From contig NZ_LMND01000012.1 of assembly GCF_001423265.1 (NCBI RefSeq), positions 441,501 to 505,500 of the forward strand: 64,000 nucleotides of DNA, read 5' to 3'. Position 1 is the first letter of the stretch. Every line of letters starts with the position of its first letter. The translations under genes were made by a program, and so were the position numbers. Below, piece after piece: positions 18,030 to 29,107 of this stretch. Below the pieces are notes generated by a model. The model saw only the letters and a list, made by a program, of their open reading frames with translations, had not been told where the DNA came from and did not search any database. This stretch comes from Methylobacterium sp. Leaf108 (GTDB taxonomy: Bacteria; Pseudomonadota; Alphaproteobacteria; Rhizobiales; Beijerinckiaceae).

Positions 18030-18418
18030 CAGCCCGCCCTCACGGCGGACATCAGCATGCGGTGAAACGCCTTCACGATGCCGGTGTTGAGGTTGTGGTC
18101 GCGGCTGACCTCGCCGGCCTTGAGCATCTCCTGCTCCAGGCTGACAGAGCTCGAGGTCTCGAGGGCGTCCCAGGCCGCTTCGGCCTTGACCGGCCGCGTC
18201 GGAACCGGGCTCTCGGCGGAGGCGACATGGGCGCTCGCCGTCATCGCCAGCCCGGTCATGGAGCCGGCGCGGGAGAGCACCTCGGCGAAGGGCACCACGT
18301 CGCGGGCCTTGTAGTCGGGGGTGTTGGCGTTGGCGACGTTGCTGGCGATCGTCGCCTGCCGGACGGCGAGGTGACGGGCCTGCTGCGAGGCGATCTCGAA
18401 AAGGTAAACGCCTGTCAC
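18029..18418 (-). CDS. flgB: FlgB, proximal rod protein
   Basis: The protein has 129 residues from the GTG at 18418. I prefer this start over the ATG at 18469 because GGAG lies eight bases before it, the residues that follow (TGVYLFEIASQQARHLAVRQ) match where FlgB usually begins, and the length then fits the family. The rod motif ATIASNVANANTPDYKARDV is clear, as is the C-terminal helix (LNTGIVKAFHRMLMSAVRAG). It is the first gene of the minus-strand hook/basal-body operon. The 210 bases between it and the divergent gene at 18631 should hold the operon promoter. Confidence 0.93.
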   Translation of the reverse strand: MTGVYLFEIASQQARHLAVRQATIASNVANANTPDYKARDVVPFAEVLSRAGSMTGLAMTASAHVASAESPVPTRPVKAEAAWDALETSSSVSLEQEMLKAGEVSRDHNLNTGIVKAFHRMLMSAVRAG

Positions 18419-18630
18419 CGCCCTGGCTCCGGATGTGATCGTCTTCGATGTGGACCAGTAGGGCGGCAACCTTGTCCGAAGCTGACGGGCGAGGCCGGCG
18501 CCGCGCCCAACCTTGACAGGCCGGGGAGGAGACCGCAGGTCCGAGGCCGGCCCGGGCCCCTGCCCGTTCGATGGTCCGTCCCGCTTGATCCCGAGCCCGC
18601 GATGACCCTTCGCCCCCTGCCGGACGTCGC

Positions 18631-21291
18631 ATGAGCGGGCCGACCCCCTCGCCTGACCCCTCCCCGGCCCGCTATGCCGGCGGCGCCCACCCCGGCGCTG
18701 GCGAAGACGAGCACGTGGTCGGCACCAAGAACCGCTGGTCGCGGGTGGTGCTCGCCTACGGCGACCTCGTCCCCGACGGGTGGTGCGAGGTCCGGTTCGG
18801 CATCGCCTGGGACGCGGACGAGACCGCGGCGGCCGCCCCCGATTTCGCCCTGGTCGGCATCGACCCGCAGGCGCAGGACGGATCGAGCCTCGACCTCGAC
18901 CAGGTGCTGGGCCTCGACCGCACGCAACTCGACCCCCACGGCACCTGGATCGCCGGCCCGGCCTATCACCCCGGCGAAGCGGCGGCGCCCCGCGCCGCGC
19001 TCGTGCGCGTCGCCTTCATGCTGCCGGCCCCGGCCGCGCGGGTGGCGGTGACGATCCGCTCCTGGCGCAACACCCGGCCCTTCGTCGTCACCCGCCCGCA
19101 GCTGAGCCAGGCCCGGCGCGACGCCCTCGCCCCATTGCCCTCGCGCCGCCGCCGGCGTCTCGGGCCTGAGCCGGTATGGTTCGACCACGTCCTGGTGCCG
19201 GGGCGGCCCCTGGTCCTGCGCGGGCAGATCTTCGCGGCGACCCCCGGCGAGCACGCCGCCCACGCACGCATCCTCTACCGCGACGCGGACGGCACGCCGA
19301 TCCCGCCGCCCTATCCCGGCACCATCGTGCTCCCGGCATTGGGCGCCTTCGTCGACCTGCCGACCCAGCAGCAGGCCCGCCGCTTCACCCTCGACCTCAT
19401 GCCGCCACCGGACGCGGCCCGCGTCTCGGTGGGGTTTGCCGCCTGGGACGGGGACGGGCGCCCGGTCGAACTCATCGACGACCCCGAGGTCGCCCTCGAC
19501 GACAGGCTGCGGCTGGAGAGCGTGAGCGGCGACGACCTCCTCGCGGCCCCCGCCTTCCTCGCGCGGCTGGCCGAACACCTCGAGCTGTCGGACGCGGCGG
19601 TGGCGGCCTGGTGCCCTCCGCGCAGGACGGTCGCCGCGGTGCCCCCGATCCTGGCCAGGGCGCGCGCCCTGCAGGACGGCGAGGCGAAGGCCGGGGCCGG
19701 CGTGCTGCGGCTTGCCGCCTGCCCCGACTGGCCCGTGCCGGAAACACCGGACTGGACCGAGGATCCGTTCCGCTCGGTGCCCTGGCGCATCGCCTACCAG
19801 GCCCTGACCTGGCTATGGCCCATGGCCGAATCCCCGGACGGGCCGGAGCGGGCGCTGGCGCTGGCGCTATCGTGGTCCGCGGGCAATCCCTGGGGCGATC
19901 CGGCCGACGGACTCGCCCTGCATCCGGCCGCCCTCGCCCAGCGGGCCGAGGTCTTCGTCAGACTGCTCGGGCGTGCGCCCGAGGGCGAGGCCGCCGCCCT
20001 CGTCCTCACCGGCGAGATCGCCCGGCACGGGTTCGCCCTCGCCGAGATCGTCGGGCAGAACGCCCTGGCGCGCTCCCTCCTGCAGCTCGAGGCCGCCGCC
20101 GCCCTCCTCGGGGTCGCCCGCGCCCTGCCCGCCCTGCCCGTGGCCGCCCATTGGACGGGGCTGGCGCTTAGCGGCGTCGCCGCCTGCATCGAGCGCCAGA
20201 TCCGGCCCGACGGGTCCATCCCCGACCCGAGCCTGCATCGGCGCCTCGACCTCGCGACCCTGGGACGCGCGCTGGCCGAGGGGCTGACGGACCACCCCCT
20301 CGCCGCGACCATCGCGGGACGGGTGGAAGCGGCGATGCCCGGGCTCACCGGCCTCCTCGATCCCGGCGGACGGCTGCCGCCGTTCGGGGACACGCCCCAC
20401 GGGGTGGACCACGCCGCCTGGATCGGACGCCTGCGCGGCCGCAGAGCGCTGGAGACGGACTTGGTGGCCGACCGCCGGCGCGGCCCGCCGCCACCGCCCC
20501 CGGAGCCGGCCGCCCCGTCGGGCGGCGTCATCGTCCTGCGCCAGGACGCCCCGGGACGGCTGTGGGGCCACCTCGCCTGCACCTACGCGGCCAACGGGTC
20601 CGGGCATCGCGACGCCACCTCCTTCGTCTACGCGACGGAGGGCGTGCGCTGGATCGTCGAGGCGGGCGGGTCGAGCCTCGTGGAGACGGGGGCGGTGCGC
20701 CACCACCTCGTGAGCGCGCAGGGCCACAACGTGGCCGCTCCCGACGGGCGCGAACCGATGGCGGGCGAGGCCTGGCTCGCGGGCGTGACCGCCCTCGACG
20801 GCGCCACCGCCTACGAGATCGGCACCGGCGTCCACGGCCCCGCCTATGCCCATGCCCGCCTCGTGGTGGCGCTGCACGACCTCAGCGGGCTCGTCGTCCT
20901 CGATCGCTTCGCGACGCGGGGCGGGCCGATCGCGATGGAAGGATTGCTGCACCTGGGCCCCGACATCCTGGCCGCCATCGTCTCGCCGCGCCGGGCGATG
21001 GCGCAGCACGGGCGCTCGCGGCTGGCCTTCACGCCGATCGTCCAGGCCGGACGCGCGGCGGGGCTCGCCATCGTCAACGGCCGCAACGACCGGCCCGGGA
21101 CGATGCAGGGATTCGTTTCGCAGGCCGCGGGTGCGCTCACCCCCTCCAGCGTGCTGCGCTACGCCCTGTCCGGGACGGACCGGGTCTGCGGTGGGATGAT
21201 GATCGCCTCCGACACCGTGGCCGAGGGGCGTCTGGCCACCCTGCTCGCCGGGCGTGCCCTCGCCCCGATCCTGGCCGGACCCGAGTCCTGA
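18631..21291 (+). CDS. Heparinase II/III-like protein with unusual N-terminal half
   Basis: An 886-residue protein without a clear signal peptide. Residues 1-330 look like two beta-rich modules of unknown type. The middle, about residues 380-590, is helical, consistent with the alpha/alpha toroid of heparinase II/III and alginate lyases. Residues from about 630 resemble the C-terminal beta-sandwich of that family (ANGSGHRDATSFVYATEG, WIVEAGGSSLVETG, SAQGHNVAAPDGR), including the GHRDATSF and GHN positions. Such enzymes cleave uronate polysaccharides. It stands alone, divergent from flgB and ended by a hairpin at 21313. Substrate and secretion route are unknown; an intracellular or exopolysaccharide-related role is possible. 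Confidence 0.65.
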   Translation: MSGPTPSPDPSPARYAGGAHPGAGEDEHVVGTKNRWSRVVLAYGDLVPDGWCEVRFGIAWDADETAAAAPDFALVGIDPQAQDGSSLDLDQVLGLDRTQLDPHGTWIAGPAYHPGEAAAPRAALVRVAFMLPAPAARVAVTIRSWRNTRPFVVTRPQLSQARRDALAPLPSRRRRRLGPEPVWFDHVLVPGRPLVLRGQIFAATPGEHAAHARILYRDADGTPIPPPYPGTIVLPALGAFVDLPTQQQARRFTLDLMPPPDAARVSVGFAAWDGDGRPVELIDDPEVALDDRLRLESVSGDDLLAAPAFLARLAEHLELSDAAVAAWCPPRRTVAAVPPILARARALQDGEAKAGAGVLRLAACPDWPVPETPDWTEDPFRSVPWRIAYQALTWLWPMAESPDGPERALALALSWSAGNPWGDPADGLALHPAALAQRAEVFVRLLGRAPEGEAAALVLTGEIARHGFALAEIVGQNALARSLLQLEAAAALLGVARALPALPVAAHWTGLALSGVAACIERQIRPDGSIPDPSLHRRLDLATLGRALAEGLTDHPLAATIAGRVEAAMPGLTGLLDPGGRLPPFGDTPHGVDHAAWIGRLRGRRALETDLVADRRRGPPPPPPEPAAPSGGVIVLRQDAPGRLWGHLACTYAANGSGHRDATSFVYATEGVRWIVEAGGSSLVETGAVRHHLVSAQGHNVAAPDGREPMAGEAWLAGVTALDGATAYEIGTGVHGPAYAHARLVVALHDLSGLVVLDRFATRGGPIAMEGLLHLGPDILAAIVSPRRAMAQHGRSRLAFTPIVQAGRAAGLAIVNGRNDRPGTMQGFVSQAAGALTPSSVLRYALSGTDRVCGGMMIASDTVAEGRLATLLAGRALAPILAGPES

Positions 21292-21312
21292 GGGCCTTCG
21301 CCGCCCGTCGTG

Positions 21313-21348
21313 CAAAATCCGTCTGATTGCTTTGCAATGCGGATTTTG
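21313..21348. terminator. Stem-loop between convergent genes
   Basis: CAAAATCCG at 21313-21321 pairs with CGGATTTTG at 21340-21348, and an inner ATTGC/GCAAT pair (21326-21330 and 21334-21338) lengthens the hairpin. It lies 21 bases after the heparinase-like gene and before the stop of the convergent small gene, so it probably terminates one or both transcripts. Confidence 0.6.
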
Positions 21349-21412
21349 GCTTCGCTCAGATGCCGCGCGGGCTTGGTGATAAGGTTCCCGCTTTATCCAA
21401 GCGGAAACCGTA

Positions 21413-21532
21413 TCACTGGCCGACGATGCCGTAGATCACGATGCAGGTGCCGATGGCGATGAGGCCATAGGCCAGGGCGGTGTTCTTCCAGTGGTCGAAC
21501 TCGGATGGGGTGTCGCCGTCGAACTCGTTCAT
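21413..21532 (-). CDS. Small single-pass membrane protein (39 aa)
   Basis: A 39-residue protein: an acidic N-terminus (MNEFDGDTPSEFDHWK) and one hydrophobic helix (TALAYGLIAIGTCIVIYGIV). The start at 21532 was chosen because GGAGG lies five bases upstream; the longer frame beginning at 21628 overlaps the next gene and adds low-complexity sequence. It resembles the tiny one-helix proteins that attach to larger membrane complexes, but I cannot name the family. It lies 92 bases downstream of the GCG_CRPN-type gene on the same strand. Confidence 0.65.
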   Translation of the reverse strand: MNEFDGDTPSEFDHWKNTALAYGLIAIGTCIVIYGIVGQ

Positions 21533-21624
21533 CTCGGCCTCCGTCGTCGATCGTGAGGGATGCTCTGGGCAGGCGCCGCCGGCCTCACGGCCCGCAGCGG
21601 GCGCGAGGCCGGCGGCGGGCTCGC

Positions 21625-21942
21625 TCAACGGAAGGAGATCCCGGCGCCGAAGGGGCCGACGTGAAAGACGGGACGGACGCCGTAATGGCCGCGGCCGCCA
21701 TAGCCGTCGTCACCGCGATAGGGCCGGCCGTAGCCGTAGCCGTAGCCGTAGCGGCGATACATCGGGCGGCAATCGCCGAAGCGGTTGGGGATCCAGCCGG
21801 GGCCGCAGCCGTAGGCGACCGTGTCGACCAGCGTCGCCGCCGGCGAGGCGGGCACGGCGAGCGGCGCCGCGACCGCCGGGAACACGAGGCCGACGCCGGT
21901 CAGGGCGAAGGCGGCAAATCCGATGTTTGAAAGGCACGTCAT
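21625..21942 (-). CDS. Secreted GCG_CRPN-type small protein
   Basis: A 105-residue exported protein. The signal peptide spans residues 1-25 (ending AVAA). The mature part holds the YGCGPGWIPNRFGDCRPM motif, the GCG..CRPN prefix domain found in many Methylobacterium and Bradyrhizobium proteins, followed by a Tyr/Gly/Arg repeat (YGYGYGRPY). Function is unknown. GAGGAGGT before the ATG gives a strong ribosome binding site. The Tyr-Gly run corresponds to short GCCGTA tandem copies in the DNA. Confidence 0.8.
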   Translation of the reverse strand: MTCLSNIGFAAFALTGVGLVFPAVAAPLAVPASPAATLVDTVAYGCGPGWIPNRFGDCRPMYRRYGYGYGYGRPYRGDDGYGGRGHYGVRPVFHVGPFGAGISFR

Positions 21943-22285
21943 GATGGGACCTCCTCGAAACGTCGAAGCGGCACCGGCCGGCTCCGAACGACGACTGGGT
22001 TAGGCCCCCACCACACCTGTGGATGTGCTGTTCGTTACATGTGGATATTGATTTCGGCACGGGCCAGCCAGCGGAGCCGAAGGACATCGCATCCGTGTGC
22101 GGGCTCGCACGATCGGGCCGCCGTTAGCCGGATCCCGCCGTCGTCAGCCGGATCGGGCGCGGCGGCGGGATCGGTCCGTCGCGGTCGATCCACGCGATGA
22201 CACGGGGGTACCCGCGACCGCGATTCGGCCGAGCGCGGCTCGCCCCCTCCCCGCGAGCGGGGAGAGGGGATAGGCGGGCGTCGCG
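21943..22285. other. Intergenic region with two palindromes
   Basis: About 340 bases without a gene. GATCCCGCCG at 22131-22140 pairs with CGGCGGGATC at 22163-22172. A second palindrome, CCCCGC/GCGGGG within a C- then G-rich stretch at about 22245-22270, lies right behind the ppiC stop and resembles part of the repeat at 12684; it may end the ppiC transcript. The 21950-22030 part should hold the promoter of the GCG_CRPN gene. Confidence 0.5.
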
Positions 22286-23164
22286 CTACTTCTTGGGCTC
22301 GGGCGCGGCGGCCGGGGCGGCGTCGGTGCGCTCGATCTTGGCGCCCTCGCGCAGCTTCAGGATCAGGTCCTGCTGCGCCTTGCGGGTGATGTACTGGTCG
22401 ACCTGATCCTTCATCTCGGCGAAGGTCGGCACCGGCTTCACGCGCTTCTCCTCGACCTTGATCACGTGCCAGCCGAACTGGGTCTTGATCGGGTCGGAGA
22501 CCTCGCCGGCCTTCATCTTGAACGCGGCCTCGGCGAAGGGGGCGACCATGCGCTCCTTCGTGAACCAGCCGAGATCGCCGCCCTCGGTCTTGGAGCCGGG
22601 GTCCTTCGAGGCCTCGCCGGCCACCTTGGCGAACTCCTCGCCGCCCTTGATCCGCGCGGCGATCGCCTTGGCCTCGGCCTCGTTGTCCACCAGGATATGG
22701 CGGGCGTGGACCTCCTCCTCGGGCTTCATCGCCTTCACGGTCTGCTCGTAGAGGGCTTTGGCGGCCTCCGGGGTGGCGGCCTTCTTGGCCTCGCGCTCCA
22801 GGTATTCGTCGAGCAGGAGCTTGTCCTTGAAGTAGGCGAGCTTGCGCTGGAAGTCGGCGGTCTCGCCGATCTTGGCCGCGTTCGCCGCCTGGGCGCCGAC
22901 CTTCAGGTCGACCATGTAGTCCACGAGCAGGTTCTTCTTCTGGTCCTCGTCGACGCCGGGCAGAGACAGGGCCGGGTCGTCGCTGGCCACGGCGAGGTCG
23001 CCGGCGGTGATGGGCGCGCCGTTGACCTTGGCCACCACGGTCTCGGGCGCCACCAGCGCCGCCGCGGGGGCGGGCGTAGCGGCCGGGGGCGTCTGGGCAT
23101 CGGCGGGCAGGGCCGCACCGAGCGCGAGGGCGCTCGCGAGCCAGAGACGGGAGGGCTTGATCAT
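22286..23164 (-). CDS. PpiC-type peptidyl-prolyl cis-trans isomerase (parvulin)
   Basis: A 292-residue exported parvulin. The signal peptide ends near LPADAQ, followed by a Pro/Ala linker and a SurA-like helical N-domain (residues 40-130). The parvulin domain is at about 145-240 (EEEVHARHILVDNEAEAKAI, SKTEGGDLGWFTKERMV, TQFGWHVIKVEE). The C-terminal tail is Ala/Pro/Lys-rich. It assists folding of periplasmic or outer-membrane proteins. The start was set at MIKPSRL, the beginning of the signal peptide; the longer frame is unsupported. It is divergent from the small gene at 23432. Confidence 0.93.
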   Translation of the reverse strand: MIKPSRLWLASALALGAALPADAQTPPAATPAPAAALVAPETVVAKVNGAPITAGDLAVASDDPALSLPGVDEDQKKNLLVDYMVDLKVGAQAANAAKIGETADFQRKLAYFKDKLLLDEYLEREAKKAATPEAAKALYEQTVKAMKPEEEVHARHILVDNEAEAKAIAARIKGGEEFAKVAGEASKDPGSKTEGGDLGWFTKERMVAPFAEAAFKMKAGEVSDPIKTQFGWHVIKVEEKRVKPVPTFAEMKDQVDQYITRKAQQDLILKLREGAKIERTDAAPAAAPEPKK

Positions 23165-23431
23165 GGGGGATGCGTCCTTGGAAGCGCCGCCGCGGGCCGG
23201 CTCTCGTGGCCGGATGGGGCGCGGAAGGCGTGGCGGTTTGCGGCGTGACGGCCGCGGCGTTTCACGCCGACACACGTGGCGCGGGCCGGGCCCGATGGCA
23301 AGCCCGAGGGGACCGCAGCACCTCCGCCCGATCGCACGGAAAGCGTCGAATACGAACGGTTGCATCCACTCGGCCTTAAGGCCCCCGCCGTAGGATGGCG
23401 CCGTCTCAGCCTCGACCCGGAGGACAATCGG

Positions 23432-23755
23432 ATGCGCCACGCCGTCGTGATCGGTGCCCTCGCCCTGGCGTTCGCCTCCGTCCAGGAGGCCCAGGCCCGC
23501 GGCGGGCGCGGCGGCGGTGGCCGCGGGGGTGGCGGCATCGTCTACGCGACCCCGGCCCGGACCCACGACGCCTCCGCTAGGCGCACGGCGACGGCCGGCA
23601 TGCCGGTGGAGCCGCAGGCGGCCTTCCTGCGGCCGATCCTGCCGGTGCGCGCCCCCGTCCAGGCGATCCAGCCGGCCTCGACGGGGGCGGTGGCGGCGAA
23701 CTGCGCCAGCGGCCGCCTCGTCGGCCAGGGCGCCGGGTTCTGTCAGATCAACTGA
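23432..23755 (+). CDS. Small secreted Gly/Arg-rich protein, unknown
   Basis: A 107-residue protein with a signal peptide (residues 1-21, ending VQEAQA) and a Gly/Arg-rich segment (RGGRGGGGRGGGG). The C-terminal part has two Cys residues (NCASGRL, GFCQIN). I do not recognise the family. The ATG at 23432 is preceded by CGGAGGAC, a good ribosome binding site, so the longer frame from 23276 is rejected. It lies about 200 bases before secA and is probably independent of it. Confidence 0.65.
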   Translation: MRHAVVIGALALAFASVQEAQARGGRGGGGRGGGGIVYATPARTHDASARRTATAGMPVEPQAAFLRPILPVRAPVQAIQPASTGAVAANCASGRLVGQGAGFCQIN

Positions 23756-23955
23756 CCGATCGAACGCCGCCCCTGCGATCGGGCGCCTGCGCGGAACCAA
23801 GCGTCCGCCGGGCGCCTTTGGCATGGCCCGTCCTCTTCTGCCCGTGATCGGGCCGCGGGGGCGCCAACCCTTGTCTGATGCGCAGGCCGATAATTACCTC
23901 TATAAGCCCGGCCCAACAGACCGTTCAGACACTTTCGATCGACCGCAGGTTCACG

Positions 23956-26823
<2,868 letters not shown>

Positions 26824-26851
26824 CGCCGTTCGGGCGCGCGGTCGACGGAGG

Positions 26852-26872
26852 GGTCCGGCATCGAGCCGGACC
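26852..26872 (+). terminator. Hairpin after secA
   Basis: A perfect 8-bp stem, GGTCCGGC at 26852-26859 and GCCGGACC at 26865-26872, with a five-base loop, 29 bases after the secA stop. No U-tract follows, so it may act with Rho or as a 3' stabiliser. The remainder up to 27061 contains only a doubtful 61-codon minus-strand frame at 26914-27099. Confidence 0.55.
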
Positions 26873-27061
26873 TGGGCGTGAGGAATGACGCCGGGTTCTC
26901 GTCGTCTACGGCGTCAACAGCCGCCAGCGTCGTGCTGCCGCTCGCGGCTGCGCCCCGGGTAGTCGTCGTAGGCGATCGCAAAGGCATGCCGCGTGCGGCG
27001 GACACCGTCCGCGATCCGGCAGCGGGGTGCGCGGAGGACTCGGGGTAAGGCGGTCTCCGCC

Positions 27062-27439
27062 TCAGGCGGCGGTGCCCTCGGCCAGGGTTCGGATCGCACG
27101 GATGATCGCGGAGGCCCGGTAGGGCTTGGTGAAGAACATGCTGCCTTCGATCAGGCGCGGCGGCGTCGTCGTGAAGCCGGTGGCGTAGATCACCGGAAGT
27201 CCGGGCCGCAGGCGGCGAGCCGCCTCGGCGAGCTGCCATCCGTCCATCGCCCCCGGCAGCCGGATGTCCGTGAACAGCAGGTCGACGGCCAAGCCCTCGC
27301 GCAGGAGAGTGATGGCGTTCTCCGCATTGGCCGCACTGGTGACGGTGAAGCCCGCATCCTCGAGATCCGCCGTGATCACTTCCAAGAGCAGCGATTCGTC
27401 CTCGACCATCAGCACCCTGTGTGTGGATGTCTCGCTCAT
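27062..27439 (-). CDS. Single-domain response regulator
   Basis: A 125-residue stand-alone receiver domain. The acidic pair is in VEDES, the phosphorylation site is Asp58 in LLFTDIRLPG, the conserved Thr/Ala switch is in IYATGF, and Lys105 is in FFTKPYR. It has no output domain, so it must act through protein contacts or as a phosphate sink. It starts 11 bases downstream of the histidine kinase stop, and the two are clearly a pair. The pattern LPGAMDGWQL is typical of receivers that pair with hybrid-like HisKA kinases in Methylobacterium. Confidence 0.92.
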   Translation of the reverse strand: MSETSTHRVLMVEDESLLLEVITADLEDAGFTVTSAANAENAITLLREGLAVDLLFTDIRLPGAMDGWQLAEAARRLRPGLPVIYATGFTTTPPRLIEGSMFFTKPYRASAIIRAIRTLAEGTAA

Positions 27440-27450
27440 CGATGAAGACC

Positions 27451-28734
27451 TCAGGCAAACTTCGGCATGGAGAAGGCGGACGGGCCGGACCGCTCGGACG
27501 CGGCGGGGAGCAGACGCGGTTCGGGTAGCCGCGAGGGATCGTGACGCGGCAGGTAGAGACGTACCACGGTGCCGCTGCCGATGCGGCTTTCGATCTCGGC
27601 ATGCCCATCGGACTGCTTCGCGAAGCCGAACACCTGGCTGAGGCCGAGACCGGTGCCCTGGCCCACCGCCTTCGTCGTGAAGAACGGCTCGAAGGCCCGC
27701 TCGGCCACCTCCCGCGACATGCCAGAGCCGGTATCCACCACCTCGATGCAGACGTAGTCGCGCGGCTGGAGCCCGGCGTGAGCGGCCGCCGTGGCCGCCG
27801 GCAGGTTGCGTGTGCGGATCGTGAGCACGCCGCCCGGCTGCATCGCGTCCCGGGCGTTGACGGCGAGGTTGAGGAGGACGCTCTCCAGCTGGTTGGTGTC
27901 GGCGTTCACGGCCCAGAGGCCCTCGGCCAGTTCCAGCCGCGGCTGGGCGATGGCGTGGAGGGCGCCGCGGACCAGTTCCGAGAGATCGCCGATCAGGCGG
28001 TTGGCGTCGATCACGGTCGGGTGGAGCGGCTGGCGGCGGGCGAAGGCGAGCATCTTCTGCACCAGGTTCGCCGCACGCTCGGCCCCCGTCATCGCATCGG
28101 CGATGGCGTGGTCGGCCTTCGCGTCCCGGGGGACGACCTGGGCGATACGGTCGAGGTTGGCGATGACGATGCCGAGGAGGTTGTTGAAGTCGTGGGCGAC
28201 GCCGCCGGTCAATTCGCCGATCGCCTCCATCTTCTGGGTCTGGCGCAGCATCTCCTCGGCCCGGTCGCGCTCGGCATTGGCCTGGCGCAGGGCCGCCAGG
28301 GCCGCGTCACGCTCGGCGATGCGGGCCCGCAGATCGGCGTTGGCCTGCCGCAGCGTCTCGGGCGAGGGCAGCGCCAGGGCCTTGGGCAGGAGCGGCCACA
28401 GCGCCGCCGCGGTACCGACGGAGACGACCGCCGTCGCCGCCTTCACCAGCGCCTCGGCACCGTAGTCGGGCACCCACAGGGTCCAGATCGCGAAGAAATG
28501 CGTGGTGCCGCACGCCAGGATGAAGAGCGCGAAGGCCCAGAACATCCAGCCGAAGGCGATGTCGCGCCGTTGCGTCACGAACACCCCGAGCGCCACGGGG
28601 ATCGAGAAGTACGCCAGCCCGATCACGAGGTCTGAGACGACATGCGTCCAGATCAGTTCGGGACGCCACAGCAGGCAGATCCCATGCGGAGCGAGGGGGC
28701 TCCGATCGAAGAAGGTCCCGAGAAAATCCAACAT
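27451..28734 (-). CDS. Histidine kinase with ethylene-receptor-like N-terminal domain
   Basis: A 427-residue membrane kinase. The first 120 residues contain three membrane helices resembling the ethylene-binding domain of plant ETR1: Asp35, Tyr42, Pro46, Phe71, Ile72, Cys75 and His79 sit exactly ten residues after ETR1 Asp25, Tyr32, Pro36, Phe61, Ile62, Cys65 and His69 (segments SDLVIGLAYFSIP and FILACGTTH). The Cys and His are the copper ligands needed for ethylene binding. A coiled coil at 120-165 leads to a HisKA-type domain with His181 (GGVAHDFNNLL) and a HATPase_c domain (NLAVNARDAM, DTGSGM, GTGLGLSQV). There is no GAF domain. The adjacent receiver is its likely target. Binding of ethylene or copper is inferred from residues alone. 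Confidence 0.88.
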   Translation of the reverse strand: MLDFLGTFFDRSPLAPHGICLLWRPELIWTHVVSDLVIGLAYFSIPVALGVFVTQRRDIAFGWMFWAFALFILACGTTHFFAIWTLWVPDYGAEALVKAATAVVSVGTAAALWPLLPKALALPSPETLRQANADLRARIAERDAALAALRQANAERDRAEEMLRQTQKMEAIGELTGGVAHDFNNLLGIVIANLDRIAQVVPRDAKADHAIADAMTGAERAANLVQKMLAFARRQPLHPTVIDANRLIGDLSELVRGALHAIAQPRLELAEGLWAVNADTNQLESVLLNLAVNARDAMQPGGVLTIRTRNLPAATAAAHAGLQPRDYVCIEVVDTGSGMSREVAERAFEPFFTTKAVGQGTGLGLSQVFGFAKQSDGHAEIESRIGSGTVVRLYLPRHDPSRLPEPRLLPAASERSGPSAFSMPKFA

Positions 28735-29107
28735 GGCGAGTCTCGGTCTCGGATCAGGTTAGCTTGGCGACCTGTTCAGCGTTTGGCGAAGGAAAGACGG
28801 ATGCGGTTGGCATACCGCATCCTCAAATGCTCCCACAAACATGCTGACATCAATTCACATCATATGACAAGTTGCGCCCAAAGCAACTTTCGGTAATCTT
28901 CGACCGCTCCGACACATCCCAGAGACGCGGTCGGAACCCTCCCGCCGATCGATGATGAAGACGATAGTCCACGCGAACGGCGGGACGGCATAGTCGTCAC
29001 GGGAGAATTCGCCGTCATCGCGGAACCGTGATGTGCGGATCGGGCCGGCAAAACCTGTGGAAGAAGGCCGGCGGCGCCCGCCCTCCCCGTTCAGGGCCGT
29101 GGCGCCC
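28735..29107. other. Intergenic region upstream of the kinase, with hairpin
   Basis: About 370 bases without a gene. GGATGCGGT at 28799-28807 and ACCGCATCC at 28814-28822 form a perfect 9-bp inverted repeat with a six-base spacer, 65 bases before the kinase start, a plausible operator. Bases 28823-28900 are relatively AT-rich and may hold the promoter. The short frame at 28860-29051 has no recognisable similarity. Confidence 0.5.

Noticed and set aside
19867..21315. 482-codon minus-strand frame opposite the heparinase-like gene
   Set aside because: No family similarity, no ribosome site; the plus-strand frame is longer and has a recognisable domain.
26914..27099. 61-codon minus-strand frame after secA
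   Set aside because: Arg/Pro-rich, without ribosome site or recognisable similarity; not supported as a gene.
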